DNA of 64,000 nucleotides from Sulfuricaulis sp. (GCF_024653915.1 NZ_JANLGY010000001.1:61510-125509), one strand, 5' to 3'. Positions 8,729 to 17,631 are shown, counted from the first letter of the stretch. Notes: generated by a model not told the origin, from the sequence alone. A program made the numbers and translations.

Positions 8729-10324
8729 GTGCAACCCAAAGGATACCTCGCGCTCGTCCTGCACGCGCACCTGCCGTTCGTGCGCCATCCGGAGCATGAG
8801 CGTTTCCTCGAAGAAGACTGGTTCTTCGAGGCCATGACCGAAACCTACCTGCCGTTGCTCAATGTCTTCGAAGGCCTGACACGCGATAACGTGCCTTTTC
8901 GCGTGACGATGTCGCTCACCCCTACCCTGCTCTCGATGATGACTGATCCGCTGCTACAGAATCGCTACGTGCGCTATCTCGATGAGCGACTCGAGGCGCT
9001 GGAAGGCGAGCGCCGGCGCACCAAAGGCGATTCCTATTTCAATCCGGTAATACTTTTTTACATCGACCTGTACACGCGTCTGCGTCATCGCTTCATCGAA
9101 CAGGACCGCCTGGACGTGACGGTAGCCTTTCGCCGCCTGATGGAGGACGGCTCGCTCGACATTCTCACCTGCGGCGCGACCCATGGTTATTTCCCGCTGT
9201 TGGCGGTTAACGAAGAAAGTATCTATGCCCAGCTTTCCATGGCGGTACGCACGCATCAACGCATCCTTGGCCGCAAGCCACGCGGCATCTGGCTGCCAGA
9301 GTGCGGTTACACGCCCGGCGTGGACCGGCTGCTGCGCGAGTTCGGGATCGATTATTTCATCCTCGACTCGCACGGTCTGCTCAACGCCGAGCCACGGCCA
9401 AAGTATGGTGTACACCGCCCGATCCGCACCCCGGAAGGCCCAGCCGCGTTCGCGCGCGATTACGAATCCAGCAAACAGGTATGGTCCGCGGAGCAAGGCT
9501 ATCCGGGCGATCCCGCCTACCGCGAGTTCTACCGCGATGCCGGCTTCGACGTGCATGAATCCCACATCCGGAAACTGCATCATGCCGACATCCCGACGTT
9601 CACTGGCCTGAAATACCACCGCATCACTGGCAAAACCGATTGGAAAGAACCCTATCACCCCGGTTGGGCGCGCGAGCGCGCCGCGGAGCACGCCGGGCAT
9701 TTCATGTTCAACCGTCAGCACCAGATCAATTGGCTGACTTCTTTCTTCGACCGACCGCCGATTATCCTGGCGCCCTATGACGCCGAGCTCTTCGGCCACT
9801 GGTGGTTCGAGGGGCCGCAATGGATTGACTTTCTGTTGCGCAAGATGGCGCATGACCAAAACGACATCAAGACCATCACGCCGTCGGAGTATCTCGACCG
9901 TTATTCCGATCTGCAGCCGGCCTCACCGCCCGAATGCAGCTGGGGCGCCGGCGGATTTCACGAGGTGTGGCTGAACGGCAAGAATGACTGGATATACCCG
10001 TATCTGCACAGCGCCGCCGAAAAGATGGGGGCGCTGGTGCGGCACTTTCCGGAGGCGCCGGGTACACAACGGTGGGCCCTGGATCAGGCCGCGCGTGAAT
10101 TATTGCTGGCACAATCCAGCGACTGGGCGTTCATCATGAAGACCGGTACCAGTGTGGAGTATGCCGTGCGGCGTTTCAAAACCCACTTGCACCGCTTTCA
10201 TCGCTGTGTCGGTATGGTGGAGTCCGGAAATTACGACGAACCCTATTTGAAAGAAATCAGTGCGCGCGACAGCCTGTTTCCGGATATGGATTACCGGATT
10301 TTTCAGAACCGACCGTTGCTATAA
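8729..10324 (+). CDS. 1,4-alpha-glucan branching enzyme, GH57/DUF1957 type
   Basis: 531 residues, GTG start. It is predicted to create alpha-1,6 branches in glycogen. The N-terminal YLALVLHAHLPFVRHPEHE and the region IWLPECGYTPG, with likely nucleophile Glu191, match the GH57 branching-enzyme subgroup. The likely catalytic Asp351 lies in ILAPYDAELFGHWWFEGP. The C-terminal helical part (residues about 430-531) is present. It replaces the commoner GH13 GlgB in this locus, where glgA, glgC, malQ and another GH57 enzyme are all within 8 kb. TTTAGGA upstream is a weak ribosome site. Confidence 0.9.
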   Translation: MQPKGYLALVLHAHLPFVRHPEHERFLEEDWFFEAMTETYLPLLNVFEGLTRDNVPFRVTMSLTPTLLSMMTDPLLQNRYVRYLDERLEALEGERRRTKGDSYFNPVILFYIDLYTRLRHRFIEQDRLDVTVAFRRLMEDGSLDILTCGATHGYFPLLAVNEESIYAQLSMAVRTHQRILGRKPRGIWLPECGYTPGVDRLLREFGIDYFILDSHGLLNAEPRPKYGVHRPIRTPEGPAAFARDYESSKQVWSAEQGYPGDPAYREFYRDAGFDVHESHIRKLHHADIPTFTGLKYHRITGKTDWKEPYHPGWARERAAEHAGHFMFNRQHQINWLTSFFDRPPIILAPYDAELFGHWWFEGPQWIDFLLRKMAHDQNDIKTITPSEYLDRYSDLQPASPPECSWGAGGFHEVWLNGKNDWIYPYLHSAAEKMGALVRHFPEAPGTQRWALDQAARELLLAQSSDWAFIMKTGTSVEYAVRRFKTHLHRFHRCVGMVESGNYDEPYLKEISARDSLFPDMDYRIFQNRPLL

Positions 10325-10389
10325 CAATTCCAACGGCCCGCACCAGTCGGTGGCCGGCGATCGATGGATGCAGGTCCGATCATCCTGGG

Positions 10390-10785
10390 TTACTGCACTT
10401 GTTGGGGACAGGGTGTTTGCTGCGACAATTCTATAGCGCGGCGTTGCTCGTCGGCCGTATGTTGCGGTTCGAAAAACTCACGCGGACGACCTTCTGGATG
10501 CTGTTGTCGCTCGACTTCGAATTGGCGCCGCGCGGCTTCGCGTTCTTCGGGTGTTGATGTGTCTCCAAGAGCAGGAATATCATCCTGCGGGAGATCGGGA
10601 TGCTCGCGATCGAAGCGGTCTCGGTCTTCGGAGGTTACGAGTTGTCCTTCTTGAGGAGGCATTTGTGTACCTTCGATCCGTGGCCCGGAATCGTTTGGCG
10701 TTTGCGGCGGTACGCAATCACTGGGTTGGGCCCAGACTAAAGTCGGGGAGAGACAAGCGATAACGAGGATAAGATAAAGTCGCAT
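10390..10785 (-). CDS. Small secreted hypothetical protein
   Basis: 131 residues. A clear signal peptide (MRLYLILVIACLSPTLVWAQ, cleavage after WA) precedes a low-complexity hydrophilic mature part rich in Glu, Gln, Pro and Arg, with two Cys that could pair (DCVPPQ near the N-terminus, TPCPQQ near the C-terminus). GAAGAGG precedes the ATG. It lies 19 bp downstream of glk on the same strand. Periplasmic location is inferred; I do not recognise a function. Confidence 0.7.
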   Translation of the reverse strand: MRLYLILVIACLSPTLVWAQPSDCVPPQTPNDSGPRIEGTQMPPQEGQLVTSEDRDRFDREHPDLPQDDIPALGDTSTPEEREAARRQFEVERQQHPEGRPREFFEPQHTADEQRRAIELSQQTPCPQQVQ

Positions 10786-10804
10786 TGGAACCTCTTCGTA
10801 AGCG

Positions 10805-11800
10805 TTATATCAGATGCATTGCCGCGAGCACGGCCCCGATCAGACCCACTTCAGGCTTGATCGCCACCCGCACCGGGATGTCCGCCACATACTTCTTCAT
10901 TTTTCCCTTGTTCAGGAACGCACGCATGAACCGGCCGTCGGTCAGTCTTGAAATGATCTTCGGTGCGATGCCGCCGGCGATGTAAACACCGCCTGTCGCT
11001 CCGGCCGTCAGCGCCAGATTGCCTGCCTGCGCGCCGTAAATATCCACGAAAAGATCCAGCGCCTGATTCGCGAGCGGATCATTCTGCTCCAGTGCCGCCT
11101 TTGTGATGACTGCCGCCGGATCGTCGATCTGCATCATCCTGACCACCAATGGAGATTCAGGTGTTTTCCCACGCGCCTTGAGAAAACCATAAAGCTCAAC
11201 CAAACCATGGCCGGAAAGAACAAGCTCCCATGATGTACGACCGGCGTCTTTCAAAAGATGGCGCGTGAGCTCGATTTGCAATTCATTCGTTGGGGCGAAA
11301 TTCGCGTGCCCACCCTCGGTGGCGATGGGTTCATAGTGGTCCTGTAGCCAGACGAGCACCCCTTGCCCCAGCCCGGTGCCGGCGCCGATCACTGCGCGCG
11401 GACCGTGTTTGACCGCCTTGCCTTTTTGCAGCACAACCAGATCTTTCTTCCCTATAGCCACAATGCCGTGACCGATGGCCTGAAAGTCATTGATGAGGCA
11501 AAGCCGGGAAAATTTGAAACGGCGTTTGAGATCCTGACCGTGTATCTCCCATGGGAGATTAGTCACCTTGACGCTTTGGCCTCTCGCCGTTGTCTTGACC
11601 GGCCCGGCGATGCCGAAGCAGACGGCCCTTATATTTTTCTTTTTTTCTGCCTTGAGGAATTCATGAACGATGGAAGACAGGCTGTCATAAGACGCACTGT
11701 CGAAGCGCTGCTCCCGGACAGCGTGGTAACGGCCTGCCTTGCACTCCGCGATTTGCAGCAGTGTCTTGGTCCCGCCGATGTCGCCAGCCAACACACGCAT
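10805..11800 (-). CDS. glk: Glucokinase
   Basis: 331 residues, the usual length for the proteobacterial Glk family. It phosphorylates glucose with ATP, returning glucose freed from glycogen to glucose-6-phosphate. The N-terminal LAGDIGGTKTLLQ is the phosphate-1 motif, LINDFQAIGHG holds the catalytic Asp, and VIGAGTGLGQGVLV is the second nucleotide motif. It begins 79 bp from the divergent tRNA-Leu gene. Its position beside the glycogen enzymes suggests a shared physiological role. Confidence 0.95.
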   Translation of the reverse strand: MRVLAGDIGGTKTLLQIAECKAGRYHAVREQRFDSASYDSLSSIVHEFLKAEKKKNIRAVCFGIAGPVKTTARGQSVKVTNLPWEIHGQDLKRRFKFSRLCLINDFQAIGHGIVAIGKKDLVVLQKGKAVKHGPRAVIGAGTGLGQGVLVWLQDHYEPIATEGGHANFAPTNELQIELTRHLLKDAGRTSWELVLSGHGLVELYGFLKARGKTPESPLVVRMMQIDDPAAVITKAALEQNDPLANQALDLFVDIYGAQAGNLALTAGATGGVYIAGGIAPKIISRLTDGRFMRAFLNKGKMKKYVADIPVRVAIKPEVGLIGAVLAAMHLI

Positions 11801-11837
11801 TTCAATTCATCCCCATTGTCGGGAACAGGACATCACA

Positions 11838-11867
11838 TTGTGAGGACGATGGCAAGATTGCTATACT
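11838..11867 (+). promoter_or_regulatory. Promoter of tRNA-Leu
   Basis: The -35 TTGTGA (11838-11843) and -10 TATACT (11862-11867) are separated by 18 bp. The GC-rich discriminator CACGCGCC follows, as in stringently controlled stable-RNA promoters. The tRNA starts 13 bp after the -10. Confidence 0.7.
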
Positions 11868-11879
11868 CACGCGCCTCAA

Positions 11880-11966
11880 GCCGGGGTGGCGGAACTGGTA
11901 GACGCGCCAGACTCAAAATCTGGTGGTGGCAACACCGTGTCGGTTCGATTCCGACCCTCGGTACCA
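11880..11966 (+). tRNA. tRNA-Leu (anticodon CAA)
   Basis: 87 nt including the encoded CCA. The acceptor GCCGGGG pairs with CCTCGGT. The D-arm is followed by anticodon stem CCAGA/TCTGG with loop CTCAAAA (anticodon CAA). A long variable arm typical of class II tRNA-Leu and the T-loop GGTTCGATTCC are present. Confidence 0.97.
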
Positions 11967-11971
11967 AAAAT

Positions 11972-12003
11972 AAAGGGGCTGCCGTAAGGCAGCCCCTTTT
12001 TCT
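11972..12003 (+). terminator. Rho-independent terminator after tRNA-Leu
   Basis: The stem AAGGGGCTGCC / GGCAGCCCCTT has a GTAA loop and is followed by TTTT, directly after the tRNA. The A-run on the left side could also let it terminate minus-strand transcription. Confidence 0.9.
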
Positions 12004-12017
12004 TGTGGGTCGAAACT

Positions 12018-12665
12018 TTACTGTGCCGAACAGGCAAGCCGCAGAGGTTCGCCGCGTGCGGCGCCGGCCGGCATGGAGACAGCATAGACCGTCGCGCCAG
12101 CTCCACATTTCCACTCGGCGGTGAAATTTTTGGCGCAATCAGGGGGCGAATCTTCCAGCCCGGCAGGATCGATTTTGTGTTCACACTGGGTTTGCCCATC
12201 ACAGGCGCGCGACACCTGGGCCGTGGCGTTACCGGGCTTGGCGCCACAATTGATTCCGAAGGCGCCGGTGACAACCTTGATCAATGACTTGGTATTTTCC
12301 GCTTTTTCACCCACACGTGCCTTGTCCGTCATTACCACACTGCTCTGCGATGCCATGGCGAGACTTGCTGTGACTTCTCCCGATGTATTCGCCGGAAGGT
12401 GTACAGGCGAGGATTGAGACGAGCCCATGCTTTCGCGCACCTTATCCCGCAAAGCATCTGTTTCGTTAAAGTGCATTGCCAGACCCACAAACATGAGAAT
12501 GACGCCGAGGAGGGTGGCACCAATCCTGCCGACGTTTCCTGGTTCGATTTTCCCCTCGATCCGTCCCAGCACAGCCAGCAGGAGAAACAGAATGGCGGCA
12601 AGAATGAACATGCGTGCCAGCGGCACGTCTACCATTCTCGCTATCAGCTCTTGCATGTATCTCAT
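12018..12665 (-). CDS. Membrane-anchored protein with lectin-like C-terminal domain
   Basis: 215 residues from the ATG with AGGGG 9 nt upstream; a longer frame starts at 12779. Two hydrophobic segments (MFILAAILFLLLAVL and GATLLGVILMFVGLAM, residues about 19-62) suggest a bitopic/hairpin anchor. The C-terminal ~80 residues have a Cys pattern (INCG, ACDGQTQCEHKID, PPDCAKNF, WKCG) resembling the SUEL/rhamnose-binding lectin fold, which is uncommon in bacteria. Ligand and role are unknown. Lectin similarity is my pattern reading, not a search result. Confidence 0.65.
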   Translation of the reverse strand: MRYMQELIARMVDVPLARMFILAAILFLLLAVLGRIEGKIEPGNVGRIGATLLGVILMFVGLAMHFNETDALRDKVRESMGSSQSSPVHLPANTSGEVTASLAMASQSSVVMTDKARVGEKAENTKSLIKVVTGAFGINCGAKPGNATAQVSRACDGQTQCEHKIDPAGLEDSPPDCAKNFTAEWKCGAGATVYAVSMPAGAARGEPLRLACSAQ

Positions 12666-12829
12666 CGTTTTGTGCCCCTGGAATCGCCACGCCCTCTTAT
12701 TGCAAATAGTAGAAGGACGCCGAGATAGCAACCGGCCAATGATCTGTCCGGTTTCACCGCTGGTCGAGGTTTGTGACAAAAAACAGGAGATGAAACAGAA
12801 GAAAGCCCGGGATGGCTCCGATCCGACGG

Positions 12830-13210
12830 CTAGGCGACCTGCACCGGGATGGAATTACGCGTATGGGTGATGTGGTTGCGACTGTTAACGTACACCAGGC
12901 GCGGCTTGTAGGCAGCAAGCTCTTTTTCCTCGAACTCGGCATAGGCGCAGATGATAACGATATCGCCAGGTTTAGCCTTGTGCGAGGCAGCACCATTGAC
13001 CGATATGATGCCCGAACCCTCTTCGGCACGGATGGCATAGGTGGAGAAGCGCTCGCCGTTGGCGAGATTGTAAACATCGATACGCTCGTATTCGCGAATG
13101 TCGACGGCGTCCAGCAGGCGGCCGTCGATCGCGACCGAACCCTCGTAATCGGGCTCGGAATGCGTGACGGTCACGCGGTGCAACTTGGACTTGAGCATAA
13201 TGCGACGCAT
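12830..13210 (-). CDS. panD: Aspartate 1-decarboxylase (pyruvoyl)
   Basis: 126 residues. It converts aspartate to beta-alanine for pantothenate and Co[13 protein letters not shown] and the self-cleavage site GSVAIDG are visible. Gly24-Ser25 matches the usual 24/25 cleavage point that generates the pyruvoyl group. [12 protein letters not shown] and [12 protein letters not shown] are family segments. It is last in the pcnB-folK-dgk-panB-panC-panD series, all on the minus strand. Confidence 0.96.
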   Translation of the reverse strand: MRRIMLKSKLHRVTVTHSEPDYEGSVAIDGRLLDAVDIREYERIDVYNLANGERFSTYAIRAEEGSGIISVNGAASHKAKPGDIVIICAYAEFEEKELAAYKPRLVYVNSRNHITHTRNSIPVQVA

Positions 13211-13271
13211 AAAACCTCTAAAACCTGCAGCTGTTCTTCATATTATCGTGCCTAAACCTCGCGTTTTCAAA

Positions 13272-14126
13272 TCACGATTTCAGCTCAAATTCGACGTTGT
13301 CGATGAGTCGTGTCTGTCCCAGCCATGCCGCCGCCAAGGCCACGAGCTTTCGGTCATCCGCCCCCGGCAGCTGCAGATCGGATTGTCGGCGGACATTCAC
13401 GTAGTCGGGCCTGAAACCGTCCGACTGCAGATCGATAACGGCATTTTCCTCCACCGCCGCGAGATGCATGCCTTCCCGCAATACGCGGTCACGTAACCGG
13501 CACAGCGCCTCGTACAGACGCGGCGCGGTTTTGCGCTCCTCGGGCGATAAGTAGTTGTTACGCGAACTCAAGGCCAGCCCGTCCGGCTCGCGCACCGTGT
13601 CCACGCCGATGATCTCCACCGGCAGGCCGAGATCGGACGTCATCAGGCGGACGAGCAGCCATTGCTGATAATCCTTTTTGCCGAACACGGCGACGTCCGG
13701 CGCCACCAGATTGAACAAGCGATTCACCACGGTGGTGACGCCACGAAAATGCCCGGGACGGAACGCACCACAAAGTTCATTGCTCAGGCCCGGCACTTCA
13801 ACGACAGTTTGCGCCTCGCGTCCGCGTGGACACATCTCGGATTCCGCCGGCTTGAACAGCATGTCCACGCCCGCAGAGAGCAAGGCCACTTTGTCATGCG
13901 AAGCTGTGCGCGGATAGGAATCGAAGTCCTCGTTCTGCCCGAATTGCAGGGGATTAACATAAATACTCGCCACCACCGCCTGTGCGTGATTCCGCGCTTC
14001 CTGCATCAGGCGCACATGACCGGCATGAAGGTTTCCCATGGTTGGAACAAAGGCGATGCGCTTGCCGCTCTGGCGCAGCCGCGCGATCTGTTCCCTCAGT
14101 CCGGAAATGGTTTCGGTCACGACCAT
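13272..14126 (-). CDS. panC: Pantothenate synthetase
   Basis: 284 residues from the chosen ATG. It joins pantoate and beta-alanine with ATP. FVPTMGNLHAGHVRLM contains the HIGH-like adenylation motif. SIYVNPLQFGQNEDFD, FGKKDYQQ and ALSSRNNYLS (KMSKS-like) are present. The open frame extends 11 codons upstream into an intergenic repeat; those residues do not belong to the family, so 14126 is preferred. It is between panB and panD in the operon, separated from panB by a 172-bp repeat. Confidence 0.95.
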   Translation of the reverse strand: MVVTETISGLREQIARLRQSGKRIAFVPTMGNLHAGHVRLMQEARNHAQAVVASIYVNPLQFGQNEDFDSYPRTASHDKVALLSAGVDMLFKPAESEMCPRGREAQTVVEVPGLSNELCGAFRPGHFRGVTTVVNRLFNLVAPDVAVFGKKDYQQWLLVRLMTSDLGLPVEIIGVDTVREPDGLALSSRNNYLSPEERKTAPRLYEALCRLRDRVLREGMHLAAVEENAVIDLQSDGFRPDYVNVRRQSDLQLPGADDRKLVALAAAWLGQTRLIDNVEFELKS

Positions 14127-14134
14127 ATGATCAT

Positions 14135-14306
14135 TTGACGCAAAGACGCGAAGACGCAAAGGGAAAAATAAAAATTAAATAAATACGGAAAATACCAATA
14201 AGGAATTTGGATAATGAAAATCCCGTAAGATCAAGCTCAATCCAAGCCTGTCTTGTGGGTTCTGATAATTTTCGCATTCTTTGCGTCTTTGCGCCTTTGC
14301 GTCAAG
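14135..14306. repeat. Long inverted repeat of GACGCAAAG units between panB and panC
   Basis: The left arm (14135-14163) is built from TTGACGCAAAGACGCGAAG and GACGCAAAGGG. The right arm (14279-14306) is its inverse, TCTTTGCGTCTTTGCGCC followed by TTTGCGTCAA. About 115 bp of AT-rich sequence lies between. The right arm runs into the last codons of panB, so the element forms part of the gene end. Confidence 0.8.
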
Positions 14307-15105
14307 AATTAAAACAATGCTCCGGGCCCGGAAACGCACCGGATCTGACGGCAGCGATATAGGATTTGACTGCCGCTTCGATGCTGGATGCATCATGCAT
14401 GAAATTTCGGGAGAACTTGGGGCTCGGTCGCGGATAAATGCCTAACATGTCATGCAATACCAGCACTTGGCCGTCACAATCCTTGCCCGCGCCGATTCCT
14501 ATGGTGGGAATATCCAGTTCTGCGGTAATCGATTTTGCCAGTTCCGCCGGCACCGCTTCGAGCACCAGCAGGGATGCGCCGGCTTCCTGCAGAATCCTGG
14601 CATCTTGACGAATTCGCTCCGCGGAAGTGGTTTCGCGTCCCTGTACACGGTAACCACCCAGTTGATGCACCGATTGCGGCGTAAGTCCCAGATGCGCGCA
14701 CACCGGCACACCGCGTTCGACCAAAAAACGCACTGTCTCGGCCATGGTCTCACCGCCCTCCAGCTTCACCACCTGCGCCCCACCTTTCTGCATCAGGCGT
14801 CCCGCTGAAGCAAAGGCATGCGAGGGACTTTGCTGATAACTCATGAAAGGCATGTCCGTAATAATCAGAGCACGCTTTGTCCCACGCGCTACGCAGCGAC
14901 TGTGATATGCCATGTCGGCAACGCTGACCGGAAGCGTGGTTTCATGACCCTGCATTACCATGCCAAGAGAATCGCCAACCATAATCATATCGATGCCGGC
15001 GTTATCAAGCAGGCTCGCAAAACTGTAGTCGTAAGCAGTCAGGCAGGTGATCTTCTCGCCCCGGCGCCTCATTTCCTTAAGCGTGGTGAGCGTAACCGGC
15101 TTCAC
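14302..15105 (-). CDS. panB: 3-methyl-2-oxobutanoate hydroxymethyltransferase
   Basis: 267 residues. It makes ketopantoate using methylene-tetrahydrofolate. KITCLTAYDYSFASLLDNAG, MVGDSLGMVMQGH (metal-binding Asp) and VCAHLGLTPQS are family motifs. The start overlaps the end of the deoxynucleoside kinase gene by 4 bp. The last two codons fall within the repeat 14135-14306, so the C-terminus (PGPEHCFNS) may be repeat-derived. Confidence 0.96.
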   Translation of the reverse strand: MKPVTLTTLKEMRRRGEKITCLTAYDYSFASLLDNAGIDMIMVGDSLGMVMQGHETTLPVSVADMAYHSRCVARGTKRALIITDMPFMSYQQSPSHAFASAGRLMQKGGAQVVKLEGGETMAETVRFLVERGVPVCAHLGLTPQSVHQLGGYRVQGRETTSAERIRQDARILQEAGASLLVLEAVPAELAKSITAELDIPTIGIGAGKDCDGQVLVLHDMLGIYPRPSPKFSRNFMHDASSIEAAVKSYIAAVRSGAFPGPEHCFNS

Positions 15106-15779
15106 AGGTTGGCAGCGAGAGGATTGAAGAAATGGCGCCCGCTGCGAATCTTGCGGATGTGGGAGAGCAATGTCTGGAAATCCGCTTCACGATCCACAAT
15201 GTTGATCCGCTCCGCGTTGACGACGAGCAAAGGCGCAGCCGTGTAGTGATGAAAAAACTGGGTGTAGGCGTCTACCAGGATCTGGAGGTAATCGCGATCG
15301 ATAAGTCGCTCATATTCAACCCCACGACGACGCACACGTTCATGCAACACGTCCACCGGCGCCTGCAGATAAATCACAAGGTCCGGCACCGGCAGGTTCA
15401 GGCTCATTTGGGCATATACCTGCTCGTACAGCCGGAGTTCATCGTCATCCAGGTTGGCGCGTGCGAACAGCTTGTCCTTGTCGAGCAGGAAATCCGAAAC
15501 ATAACCGCTGCTGAACAAGTCGCTTTGCTTGATCTGTTCGATCTGACGTGCACGCTGAAACAGAAAGAATAATTGCGTCGGCAGCGCATACGACTTGCGC
15601 GACTGATAAAACCGTTCGAGAAAGGGATTGTCTTCGGGATGCTCAAGTAATGGCTTGGCGCCAAAAACTTCTGACAAACGCACGGCCAGACTGGTCTTGC
15701 CCACGCCAATCGGCCCTTCGACAACGACATAACCCGGATTTTCACTGTTCATGCGCTGGAAATCCTCAAAGATGGGCAA
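15102..15779 (-). CDS. Deoxynucleoside kinase (deoxyadenosine/deoxyguanosine type)
   Basis: 225 residues. It phosphorylates deoxynucleosides for salvage. The P-loop VVEGPIGVGKTSLAVRL, the SDFLLDKDKLFARANL segment, PDLVIYLQAPVDVLHERV, and the lid-type RRRGVEYERLIDRDYLQ match the dCK/dGK family. It lies between folK and panB, a common gammaproteobacterial arrangement. ATG at 15752 (MNSENPGYVVVEG) is a reasonable alternative start. Confidence 0.9.
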   Translation of the reverse strand: MPIFEDFQRMNSENPGYVVVEGPIGVGKTSLAVRLSEVFGAKPLLEHPEDNPFLERFYQSRKSYALPTQLFFLFQRARQIEQIKQSDLFSSGYVSDFLLDKDKLFARANLDDDELRLYEQVYAQMSLNLPVPDLVIYLQAPVDVLHERVRRRGVEYERLIDRDYLQILVDAYTQFFHHYTAAPLLVVNAERINIVDREADFQTLLSHIRKIRSGRHFFNPLAANL

Positions 15780-15785
15780 TACCCG

Positions 15786-16295
15786 TTATCCGACATCTAT
15801 CTTCTGTATCGGCTGGCCGGCACAGTCCGCCAGCAAATCGCGCAACACTCCCCTCCCCGGAATGACCAGATCCGGTTCGATTTCGTGCAAAGGATACAGG
15901 ACGAAAGCGCGTTCGTGGAGTCTCGGGTGCGGCACGGTCAATTCCGCCATCTGGATCGTCTGATCGCCGTACAACAACAGATCGAGATCCAGCGTCCGTG
16001 GGCCACCTTTATCCCCTTGTCGCTGGCGTCCATGCATGCGTTCGACTTCAAGGAGGTTCTGCATGAGCGTCACCGGCGCCTGTCCGGTATGCACGCGGCA
16101 AACGGCGTTAATAAAGTCCGGCTGCTCGCGCAGGCCCACCGGCGCGGTGCGATAAAATGACGAGCAGGCCTCGACACGGGTTTGTGCAAGTTGCCCCAGC
16201 GCCGTCACACCGGCGCGCACTTGCGCAACGGGATCGGCCAGATTACTCCCCAGCCCAATGTAGGCGCGCACCGTATTTTCTGACGGCTTACTCAT
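15786..16295 (-). CDS. folK: 2-amino-4-hydroxy-6-hydroxymethyldihydropteridine pyrophosphokinase
   Basis: 169 residues. It transfers pyrophosphate to hydroxymethyl-dihydropterin in folate synthesis. RAYIGLGSNLADP at the N-terminus, SSFYRTAPVGLREQPDFINAV and GPRTLDLDLLLYG (substrate/metal loop) are present. The frame is open much further upstream, but that part reads antisense-like sequence inside pcnB. The ATG at 16295 overlaps the pcnB stop by 8 bp, so it is translationally coupled to it. Confidence 0.95.
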   Translation of the reverse strand: MSKPSENTVRAYIGLGSNLADPVAQVRAGVTALGQLAQTRVEACSSFYRTAPVGLREQPDFINAVCRVHTGQAPVTLMQNLLEVERMHGRQRQGDKGGPRTLDLDLLLYGDQTIQMAELTVPHPRLHERAFVLYPLHEIEPDLVIPGRGVLRDLLADCAGQPIQKIDVG

Positions 16296-17631
16296 GCCTC
16301 GGCGCCTGAGCGGGCGATGACCGGCGTCGCCGGCGGCGGCGTTTTCCGCCACCGCCGGGCGCAGCAAATTCCGCCACCATGACGCGACGTTCATTTTCGT
16401 CCGCCGATTGGAAACGCGTCCACCAATCGGCCAGCGACTGCTCAGCCTCACCGGTTTCGGCCCGCAACAGAAGAAAATCGTAGGCGGCGCGGAAGCGTTT
16501 AATTTCGAGCAGGCGGAACGCCTGCTGACCAGCGCGCCGTTCAAGGCGGCTCTGCATGCTCCAAATTTCGCGCATCGGCACACTGAAGCGCTTAGGGATC
16601 GTGACGTGCCGCAGCTGCTCACGCAACACATGTTCCGCGGCGCGGAACATGGCGTCATGGCCGTTCATGCCACGTGCGATGTGCTCGCCCATTTGCTCCC
16701 TCACGGGCTCCCACAACAAGGCAGCAAAGAGAAACGCCGGCGTTACCGGCTTGTCAGCACTCACGCGCGCATCGGTGTTGGCCAGCGCGCGCGGCACCAG
16801 CGTTACGGGGAAACCCCCTTCTTCGTGTTCAAGACTCTTTTCCGTTTGCGGAAACAGATACTGGAACAAGCCGTAGTGACGCAATAATTCGTAGGTTTCA
16901 AGGGCATAGCCGCCATGAAACAGCTTCAGCACTTCCTCGAACATCCGTGCCGGAGAAACGGTGGCCAGCAAGGGCGCGAGGTCGCGGATGGGCGCGGCGG
17001 TCTTTTCTTCGAGGTTAAAACCCAGCTTGGCGGCAAAACGGACTGCGCGCAGCATGCGTACCGGGTCCTCGCGGTAGCGCGTCGCGGGATCGCCGATCAC
17101 GCGCAGTATGCCGGCCTTAAGATCCGGGACGCCGTCCGCGTAATCGATAACACTGAAATCATGGATATCGTAATACAACGCATTAACGGTGAAATCACGC
17201 CGGACGGCGTCCTCTTCCTGGGAGCCAAAAATATTGTGGTCCGGTGCATCCGTCGTTGAGTCGTCTTCAACATCCTCCCCTTCCGTTTCTTCTTCCGTCG
17301 AAGGGGGCTCCTCGGTAATGTCACGGGGAATGGCGCGGAAAGTGGCGACCTCGATGATATCCCAGCCAAAACGCACGTGAACCAGGCGGAAACGCCGGCC
17401 AATGATCCGTGCGTTGTGGAACAGCTTGCGGATCTGCTCCGGTCGCGCGTTAGTTACGACGTCGAAATCCTTGGGTTCGCGCCCCAGCATAAGATCGCGC
17501 ACGCACCCACCCACCAGCAGGCTGGCGTAGCCGGCTTCTTTCAGACGGTTCAGAACCTTGAGGGCGTTTTCGCTGATCTGCGTGCGCGTGATGATGTGTT
17601 GCGCGCGCGGAATGATGACGGGGTTGTTAAT
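16288..17631 (-). CDS. pcnB: Poly(A) polymerase I, apparently with an AUU start
   Basis: 447 residues when read from ATT at 17631. It adds poly(A) tails to RNA 3' ends. Residues 40-60 (VGGCVRDLMLGREPKDFDVV) hold the nucleotidyl-transferase signature with catalytic Asp55 and Asp57; the C-terminus is Arg-rich (GGKRRRRRRR). The conserved stretch before it (IIPRAQHIITRTQISENAL) requires initiation upstream of the first ATG/GTG/TTG, since the only canonical start in frame is the GTG inside the catalytic motif. An in-frame TAA lies seven codons before the ATT. AGGTGA is 7 nt before the ATT. E. coli pcnB is known to use AUU. It heads the folK-dgk-pan operon. Confidence 0.93.
   Translation of the reverse strand: MNNPVIIPRAQHIITRTQISENALKVLNRLKEAGYASLLVGGCVRDLMLGREPKDFDVVTNARPEQIRKLFHNARIIGRRFRLVHVRFGWDIIEVATFRAIPRDITEEPPSTEEETEGEDVEDDSTTDAPDHNIFGSQEEDAVRRDFTVNALYYDIHDFSVIDYADGVPDLKAGILRVIGDPATRYREDPVRMLRAVRFAAKLGFNLEEKTAAPIRDLAPLLATVSPARMFEEVLKLFHGGYALETYELLRHYGLFQYLFPQTEKSLEHEEGGFPVTLVPRALANTDARVSADKPVTPAFLFAALLWEPVREQMGEHIARGMNGHDAMFRAAEHVLREQLRHVTIPKRFSVPMREIWSMQSRLERRAGQQAFRLLEIKRFRAAYDFLLLRAETGEAEQSLADWWTRFQSADENERRVMVAEFAAPGGGGKRRRRRRRSSPAQAPRHE

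Noticed and set aside
15786..16658. Long form of folK (290 codons)
   Set aside because: The extra N-terminus is pcnB antisense-frame sequence; the real ATG at 16295 overlaps the pcnB stop.
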